Assembly: GCA_016219025.1 (NCBI GenBank)
Contig: JACRCM010000085.1
Location: forward strand, 1 to 32,052
From: Deltaproteobacteria bacterium
GTDB taxonomy: Bacteria > Desulfobacterota > GWC2-55-46
DNA: 32,052 nt
Reading direction: 5' to 3'
Part shown: one piece after another, positions 26,190 to 32,052 of the stretch
Position numbering within the stretch: the stretch's first letter is position 1
Layout: the number at the start of each line of letters is the position of its first letter
The notes under the pieces: generated by a model
The model's input: only the letters and a program-made list of their open reading frames with translations
Database searches by the model: none
Told to the model about the DNA's origin: nothing
Translations under genes and position numbers: made by a program

Positions 26190-27232
26190 GCCCGTCTTCC
26201 GGTCTTGAGCAGGCCCCCTGCCTCCTTTACGACCGCCTCCGCCGTTATCTCCCGCAGGCACCTGTAATGCCCGTACCGGCACTCCCTCTTGAAGCACGGG
26301 GAGCACTCAAGGCCGCTGGACATTACCATGGCGCGTTTGCCGAGCGGGCCGGTGATGACCGCGTCGGTCGAGCCGAAGACCGCTATCGTCGGCACGCCGA
26401 GCGCCGAGGCGAGGTGCATGGGGCCTGAGTCGTTCGTGATGAAGATGGAGGCCCGTCCCATGAGCGCTATGGACTCGCCGAGGCTTAGTTCGCCGGCGAG
26501 GTTCGCGTGTTCGACCGTGAGCAATGACGAGACCGCGTTGCACGCGGCCTTATCGTCCGGGCCTCCGAAGATGACCGGGTATGCCCCGTGGGTCTTCGCA
26601 AGGGCGTTGAGCGCGGACGCAAAATGTCCGGGCGGCCACATCTTGGCCGGGCCGTAGCTCGCCCCGGGGGCGGCCCCGATAATGACGCGGCCATATATGC
26701 CGCGTTCTTTCAGAAATCTTTCGGCCCGCGCGCGTTCACGGGCCGGGACGCGAAGGCAAGGCAGAGGCGGCGCATCAGGCATCCGCGCGCCAAGCGCCGC
26801 TACTATGTTGAGGTAATATAATGTCTGGTGTCTTTTTTTTATCTCCGGCGTGAGTTTTACCGCCTTTGTCAGGAGCGCGGAGCGAAGGTCCCGGCCATAG
26901 CCTATGCGTTCCGGTATGCCGGAGACGAACGAGAGGAACGCGGCGTCGAACGCGTTTTGAAAGAGCACGGCCTTGCCGAACCTCCGCGACCGTATCCCGG
27001 AGGCGAGCTTGAGCCTGCCCACGATGCCCCGGTGCCCGCCCTTGTCGTCGTATTCTATGATATCCTTTATGCAGGCGCAGTGCCGGAATACCGGCGCGAC
27101 CCTCGGCTTTGCAACCACCGTTATCGCGGAGGCCGGATAGAGGCGATGCAGCGCCTCAAGCGCCGGAAGGCACATGACCGCGTCCCCTATCCAGTTCGGG
27201 GCGCGCACAAGGATCGGTTTGTTGTCTCTCAT
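26186..27232 (-). CDS. waaF: LPS heptosyltransferase II (GT9)
   Basis: ILVRAPNWIGDAVMCLPALEALHRLYP, IIGAAPGASYGPAKMWPPGHFA, TNDSGPMHLASALGVPTIAVFGSTD, CSPCFKRECRYGHYRCLREITAEAV. Confidence 0.93.
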   Translation of the reverse strand: MRDNKPILVRAPNWIGDAVMCLPALEALHRLYPASAITVVAKPRVAPVFRHCACIKDIIEYDDKGGHRGIVGRLKLASGIRSRRFGKAVLFQNAFDAAFLSFVSGIPERIGYGRDLRSALLTKAVKLTPEIKKRHQTLYYLNIVAALGARMPDAPPLPCLRVPARERARAERFLKERGIYGRVIIGAAPGASYGPAKMWPPGHFASALNALAKTHGAYPVIFGGPDDKAACNAVSSLLTVEHANLAGELSLGESIALMGRASIFITNDSGPMHLASALGVPTIAVFGSTDAVITGPLGKRAMVMSSGLECSPCFKRECRYGHYRCLREITAEAVVKEAGGLLKTGRRA

Positions 27233-27240
27233 CCGTCAGC

Positions 27241-27255
27241 GCGGCCTTTGGCCGC
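27241..27255 (-). promoter_or_regulatory. Leader hairpin upstream of waaF start codon
   Basis: Perfect GCGGCC-TTT-GGCCGC palindrome 9 nt upstream of the waaF ATG (27232). Confidence 0.5.
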
Positions 27256-27258
27256 AAT

Positions 27259-27294
27259 ATTATATTATATTATAAAAGGAAGGGTTATTGTCAA
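27259..27294 (-). promoter_or_regulatory. Putative waaF-operon promoter in divergent spacer
   Basis: Minus strand TTGACA (27294-27289) followed by TATAATATAATATAAT (27274-27259), three overlapping TATAAT boxes. Confidence 0.5.
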
Positions 27295-30003
27295 TTGAAT
27301 ATTCCCGTGGAATGGCATCAAAAGACGGTCGAAGATGCGCTCGCGGCGCTCCAGAGCGGGCCGCAAGACGGCCTTGACGAGCCTGAAGCGGCCCGCAGGC
27401 TCGCCCGATACGGCCCTAACGCCCTTGCCGACGCGCCCAGGGACGCATGTATCGTCAGGTTCGCCCGGCAGTTCACCGAGTTCATCGTCCTCGTGCTCGT
27501 GGGTGCGGCGACCGTAGCCGGCGCGCTCGGCGAGTGGGTGGACGCGCTGTCCATACTGGCGATAGTCCTTATGAACGGCGTCATCGGCTTCTGGCAGGAC
27601 GAGAAGGCCGGGGCCGTCATGGAGGCTTTGAAGAGGCTCGCCGCTCCGCTGGCAAAGGCAGTGCGGGGCGGACAAACGGCCGTCATACCGGGTTCCGGCC
27701 TCGTGCCGGGCGATATTATCGTCCTTGAGGCCGGGGACGCGGTGCCCGCCGATTGCCGCGTCATTGAGTCGCGCTCGCTCCGCATAGATGAATCCAGCCT
27801 TACCGGCGAGTCCAACGCCGTGGACAAAGGCCCCGGGCCGCTTGCCGGGCCGTTGCCGCTCGCCGACAGGACGAACATGGCGTATATGTCCACGCACGCG
27901 GTTCACGGCAGGGGCAGGGCCGTGGTCGTGGCGACCGGCATGTCAACGGAGATGGGCAGGCTCGCCGCGCTCATACAGGCGGCCAAGCCGGAGCCGACGC
28001 CGCTCCAGAGGCGGATAACCGAGTTCGGCAGGCTCCTCGTCTATGCCGCCGGAGGCATCTGCGCCCTGATATTCGCGCTGGGCGTGGCGCGCGGGGAATC
28101 CGTAATGGAGATGTTCCTTACGGCGGTGAGCCTTGCCGTGGCCGCCATACCGGAGGGCCTGCCGGCCGTGGTGACCATAACGCTCGCCCTCGGCGTCCAG
28201 AGGATGTCCGCCAGACACGTGCTCGTGAGGAAACTCCCCTCGGTCGAGACCCTCGGCTCCGCCTCGATAATCGCCTCCGACAAGACCGGAACCCTCACGC
28301 GGAACGAGATGATCGTGAAGAAGATTTACGCCCCGCGGAGCGGGTTAATTGCGGTGACAGGGGCGGGCTACGCGTCGGCCGGGGCCTTCTACGAAGGGAC
28401 GGACGAGGCAGACCCGCGCCGCAACCCCGGACTTGTGTCTCTTCTCAGGGCAGGGGTGCTCTCATCCACGGCTGAGTTAAGGGAGGGACACAATGGCGGC
28501 TGGACGGTCATCGGAGACCCGACCGAGGGGGCGCTCCTTGCCGTTGCGATGAAGGCCGGGATAAAAAGGGAGGACGCCTTAGCCGGCCTTGAGCTGGTTG
28601 GAGAGGCGCCGTTCGATTCAAGCCGCAAGATGATGACCGTGGCGTTCAAGGACGGCGCGGGATACGTCTCCTTTACAAAAGGCGCGCCGGAGCTGGTGCT
28701 GGCCGCCTGCCGGGATATCCCCGAAGGCGGCTCCGCAAGGCCCATGACCGGCGAGGAGAGGAGGCGCGTCATCAAGGCCAGCGAGGAGATGTCGGCGGCT
28801 GGTTTGCGCGTCCTTGCAGTGGCGGGCGGTTCATCTAACGCGCCGTTCGACAGCCGCGACCTACGCCCTCTTGAGGCCGGTCTTGTATTCCTCGGCCTTA
28901 TCGGCATGGCTGACCCGCCGCGCGAGGAGGTCTACGCCGCCGTTGCAAAGGCCCGCGCCGCCGGGATTACGCCGCTCATGATAACCGGCGACCATAAGAT
29001 AACCGCCGTGGCCATAGCGAAGGAGTTGGGCATATTCATGGACGGCGACATGGCCGTGACCGGAGCGGAACTCGACGGGATGAACGAAGCCGCGCTTGAG
29101 GCCCGCCTGTCAAGGATAAAGGTCTACGCGAGGGTCGCCCCGGAGCACAAGCTCAGGATTGTAAAGGCGTGGAGGCACAGGGGCGAGATAATCGCCATGA
29201 CCGGAGACGGGGTCAACGACGCGCCCGCGCTCAGGGAGGCGGACATCGGCATCGCAATGGGCATGGCCGGGACCGACGTGACCAGGGAGGCGTCGGACAT
29301 GGTCCTGACCGACGACAACTTCGCCTCCATCGTATCGGCGGTCGAGGAGGGCAGGGGGATATTTTCCAATATAAGGAAGGTCGCGCACTTCCTCCTCTCG
29401 TGCAACGCGGGCGAGATACTCGTGCTCCTGGCCGCGTCGCTCGCCGGTCTTCCGCTTCCGCTCCTGCCCGCTCAGATACTCTGGACGAACCTCGTAACCG
29501 ACGGCCTCCCGGCCCTCGGACTCGCAATGGAGGCGGCGGCCCCGGGTATAATGGACGCCCCGCCGAGGCCGAGGGGCGAGGGGATACTGACGCGGCCCAT
29601 GATGGCGGCTATGCTGGCGCAGGGCGCGCTTATCGCCGCGTTTACGCTCGCGGTCTATGGAGCGGAGTTATACTGGCTCGGCTCGCCCGTTGTAAAGGCC
29701 CGCACCATGGCGTTCGCGGTCATCGTCTTCTCTCAGATGTTCCACGTGTATAATTGCAGGTCGCTCACGGGAACGGCCTTGACCTCCGGCCTCTTCAAGA
29801 ACAGGACTCTCAACTGGGCGGTCGCCGCGATATTAGCCGGGCAGTTCCTGATAATCCACGTGCCGTGGTTCGCCGCGGTCTTCAAGACCGTCCCGCTGGG
29901 GCCATACGATTGGGCCATAGTCTTCGCGGCGTCGGTTCAGCCGGTCGTCTGGATGGAGGTGGTAAAGGCGGTGAGGCGGGGGAGGAAGGCCGGAAATTCT
30001 TAA
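27295..30003 (+). CDS. Cation-translocating P-type ATPase, P2A Ca2+-type
   Basis: [91 protein letters not shown] start with GGAAGGG upstream. Confidence 0.93.
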   Translation: MNIPVEWHQKTVEDALAALQSGPQDGLDEPEAARRLARYGPNALADAPRDACIVRFARQFTEFIVLVLVGAATVAGALGEWVDALSILAIVLMNGVIGFWQDEKAGAVMEALKRLAAPLAKAVRGGQTAVIPGSGLVPGDIIVLEAGDAVPADCRVIESRSLRIDESSLTGESNAVDKGPGPLAGPLPLADRTNMAYMSTHAVHGRGRAVVVATGMSTEMGRLAALIQAAKPEPTPLQRRITEFGRLLVYAAGGICALIFALGVARGESVMEMFLTAVSLAVAAIPEGLPAVVTITLALGVQRMSARHVLVRKLPSVETLGSASIIASDKTGTLTRNEMIVKKIYAPRSGLIAVTGAGYASAGAFYEGTDEADPRRNPGLVSLLRAGVLSSTAELREGHNGGWTVIGDPTEGALLAVAMKAGIKREDALAGLELVGEAPFDSSRKMMTVAFKDGAGYVSFTKGAPELVLAACRDIPEGGSARPMTGEERRRVIKASEEMSAAGLRVLAVAGGSSNAPFDSRDLRPLEAGLVFLGLIGMADPPREEVYAAVAKARAAGITPLMITGDHKITAVAIAKELGIFMDGDMAVTGAELDGMNEAALEARLSRIKVYARVAPEHKLRIVKAWRHRGEIIAMTGDGVNDAPALREADIGIAMGMAGTDVTREASDMVLTDDNFASIVSAVEEGRGIFSNIRKVAHFLLSCNAGEILVLLAASLAGLPLPLLPAQILWTNLVTDGLPALGLAMEAAAPGIMDAPPRPRGEGILTRPMMAAMLAQGALIAAFTLAVYGAELYWLGSPVVKARTMAFAVIVFSQMFHVYNCRSLTGTALTSGLFKNRTLNWAVAAILAGQFLIIHVPWFAAVFKTVPLGPYDWAIVFAASVQPVVWMEVVKAVRRGRKAGNS

Positions 30004-30920
30004 AAATCCCTCGGCACCCTCAGCATGGCGTCGAGACTGGCCCTGGCGGCCTCGGTCATGTCCTGAGGGACGGTCACGACGTTTTTCATCTCGCGCAGAC
30101 TCGCGGCCACGTCCTCGAGCGTCGTCAGTTTCATGTTCGGGCAGATGAGCGTCTTGGACGGGATTATGAACTTTTTATCAGGGTTCTCTTTTCTGAGCCT
30201 GTAGAGTATGCCCTCCTCCGTGCCGACGATGATGGTCTTCGCCTGCGTCTTCTTTGCGAACTTGTACATGCCGGAGGTCGAGCAGACGTGGTCGGCGAGG
30301 TCGACGACCGAGGGGTTGCACTCCGGGTGGCAGACGAAGACCGCCTCCGGGTTTGCCGCCTTCGCCCTGATGACCTCGGCGGGCTTGAGCCGCTCGTGCG
30401 TGGGGCACCAGCCGTTCCACCACTCCATCTTTTTCTTCGCGGTGCGGGCGGCGTAGTGCGAGAGGTTCTTGTCGGGTATCATATAGACGGCGTCCGACTT
30501 AACCGAATTCACGACCGCTACCGCGTTCGCCGAGGTGCAGCATATATCGGAGAGCGCCTTTACCGCCGCCGTAGTGTTCACGTAAGCGACTACGGGCACG
30601 CCCGGCCTCTTCGCCTTTTCCCTGACGAGGTCTTCGGCGGTTATCATGTCGGCCATTGGGCAGCCCGCGTCCATGCGCGGGATTATGACGGTCTTTTCCG
30701 GCGAGAGTATGGCCGCGCTCTCGGCCATGAAGTGCACCCCGCAAAATACGATTACCTTCGCGGGCGAATCAGCCGCGGCCTGGCTGAGGGCGAGCGAGTC
30801 GCCGGTTATGTCGGCGGCCTCCTGCACCTCGTCCCGCTGGTAGTTGTGGGCGAGCATTATGGCGCCGCGCTCTTTGAGGAGGGCGCGAAGTTCCTGTTTG
30901 AGTTCGACTTTTATCATCAT
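30000..30920 (-). CDS. nadA: Quinolinate synthase A
   Basis: [88 protein letters not shown]. Confidence 0.95.
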   Translation of the reverse strand: MMIKVELKQELRALLKERGAIMLAHNYQRDEVQEAADITGDSLALSQAAADSPAKVIVFCGVHFMAESAAILSPEKTVIIPRMDAGCPMADMITAEDLVREKAKRPGVPVVAYVNTTAAVKALSDICCTSANAVAVVNSVKSDAVYMIPDKNLSHYAARTAKKKMEWWNGWCPTHERLKPAEVIRAKAANPEAVFVCHPECNPSVVDLADHVCSTSGMYKFAKKTQAKTIIVGTEEGILYRLRKENPDKKFIIPSKTLICPNMKLTTLEDVAASLREMKNVVTVPQDMTEAARASLDAMLRVPRDF

Positions 30921-30961
30921 GGCATTATATGATAAAATGATGAAAATGGAAAGGCAGCGCC

Positions 30962-31510
30962 ATGCCGCTCACTGAAACCGATAAAAAGACGCTTTTGAGC
31001 GTCGCGCGGGAGGCGATTGAGGGCCGCGTGACCGGGGCAAAGGCCGCGCCCGCGGCCATTGACGCCGACGGGCCGCTCGCCGCTGCGGGCGGCGCGTTCG
31101 TCTCGCTCCACAAAGGGGAGAGGCTCCGTGGCTGCATCGGGATGATAACGTCGGACAAGCCGCTCTGGAAGACGGTAGCGGAGATGGCGCGCTCCGCCGC
31201 GACCGCCGACCCAAGGTTCGAGCCCGTGGACGCGAGGGAACTCAAGTCCATCTGGATAGAGGTATCGCTCCTTGGGCCGCTAAAGCCCGTCCTCTCTACG
31301 GTTGAGATAGAGCCGGGCAGACACGGCCTCTATATAATAAAAGGCAGGCGCAGCGGCCTCCTCCTGCCGCAAGTCGCCGTCGAGCTTGGCCTCGGCAGGG
31401 AAGAGTTCCTCGACCAGACCTGCCTCAAGGCCGGCCTTCCCCTCGACGCATGGAGAGACGGCAAGGCCATGATATTCACGTTCGAGGCGGAGATAGTGAG
31501 GGAGGGGTGA
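30962..31510 (+). CDS. AMMECR1-domain protein (AmmeMemoRadiSam system protein A)
   Basis: [103 protein letters not shown]. Confidence 0.92.
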   Translation: MPLTETDKKTLLSVAREAIEGRVTGAKAAPAAIDADGPLAAAGGAFVSLHKGERLRGCIGMITSDKPLWKTVAEMARSAATADPRFEPVDARELKSIWIEVSLLGPLKPVLSTVEIEPGRHGLYIIKGRRSGLLLPQVAVELGLGREEFLDQTCLKAGLPLDAWRDGKAMIFTFEAEIVREG

Positions 31511-31583
31511 GGGGTGAGAAAATTGTGCAATTGCTTTTTATGTCGGATAGGGAATATATTACCACGGCAATCAAACAGTTTAA

Positions 31584-32052
31584 TCATGCCGCATAGCTGA
31601 TCTTCGGGTGCTTGAAGTATTTGGCGGCCCTGCCGGGCAGTTTCTGCAACATGCGCATGTACGAGACCATCTTGCGTTTCAGTTCTCCCGTTTCTCGCAA
31701 GCGCCCCGCTGTGCATCCCACGCTTCACGCCGCAGTTAAGGTATTCATCGGGGTTCAACTCCGGCGAATACGACGGTAGGTAAAACACTTCAATCTCTTC
31801 CGCGTGCCCCGCGACCCACTGCTTCACCATCTTGCCGTGGTGTGTTTTGAGGTTGTCCACGACCAGAAATACCTTGCGTCCAGCGTCTTTGACCAAACGC
31901 CCCATGAATCGGATGAAGAGCGCAGGATTCATGGCATCCTTATACACCATGAACCTGACCTTCCCTTGGTTCGTTATGGCGAACCATGCTTATGCTTGTC
32001 CTCTTGGCGTTGAGGCGTATTGTGGGCGTTTTGCCCTTTGGGGCGTATCCTC
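31584..32052 (-). mobile_element. IS630-family transposase remnant, frameshifted at two places and cut by the window edge
   Basis: VFLVVDNLKTHHGKMVKQWVAGHAEEIEVFYLPSYSPELNPDEYLNCGVKRGMHSG (IS630 DDE); C-terminus resumes in another frame as GELKRKMVSYMRMLQKLPGRAAKYFKHPKISYAA*; N-terminal GYAPKGKTPTIRLNAKRTSISMV is out of frame with FAITNQGKVRFMVYKDAMNP. Confidence 0.85.

Noticed and set aside
30908-30955. CATCAT...ATGATG partial symmetry between nadA and AMMECR1
   Set aside because: Short and imperfect; not enough to call an operator.
31504-31517. GGGGTGA GGGGTGA tandem heptamer at the AMMECR1 stop codon
   Set aside because: Only two units and a different sequence from the GGTTATC family; could easily be chance.
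1-32052. CRISPR array, toxin-antitoxin, retron, restriction or phage defence genes
   Set aside because: None of the expected repeat-spacer patterns or protein motifs were seen on either strand.

Overview
The window is a dense, GC-rich, mostly minus-strand locus for lipid A/LPS core synthesis and envelope glycosylation from a Gram-negative, possibly deltaproteobacterial-grade organism (taxon inferred only). Reading from the left: lpxK, waaA/kdtA, a DUF374 lysophospholipid-acyltransferase-like gene split by a frameshift in an A10 tract, msbA, tRNA-Pro(CGG) with a partial 3'-end duplicate and an intrinsic terminator, an ankyrin-repeat lipoprotein, rpoZ, gmk, yicC, DUF4416, and rfaE1. These are followed by a large set of sugar-transfer genes: six GT9 heptosyltransferase-like, three GT4 and two GT2 genes, a polysaccharide deacetylase and a methyltransferase. 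There is also a four-gene membrane-glycosylation module (PAP2, GT39/ArnT-like, DPM/GtrB-like GT2, UPF0104 flippase-like), a Trm112/YcaR-like mini-protein missing from the ORF track, and waaC, gmhB and waaF. The right end holds a Ca2+-type P-type ATPase, nadA, an AMMECR1/AmmeMemoRadiSam-A protein and a frameshifted IS630-family transposase cut by the window edge. The most interesting unexplained signals are non-coding: heptameric GGTTATC-type tandem repeats at several gene junctions (one forming a 117-bp nested palindromic element), a 19-27-bp REP-like palindrome family, a 33-bp dispersed repeat carrying one gene's stop and another's start, the tRNA 3'-end duplication, and the A10 frameshift. 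I did not find a clear defence system, CRISPR array or obviously novel multi-gene machine. All family calls are from reading the protein sequences; no database search was run.
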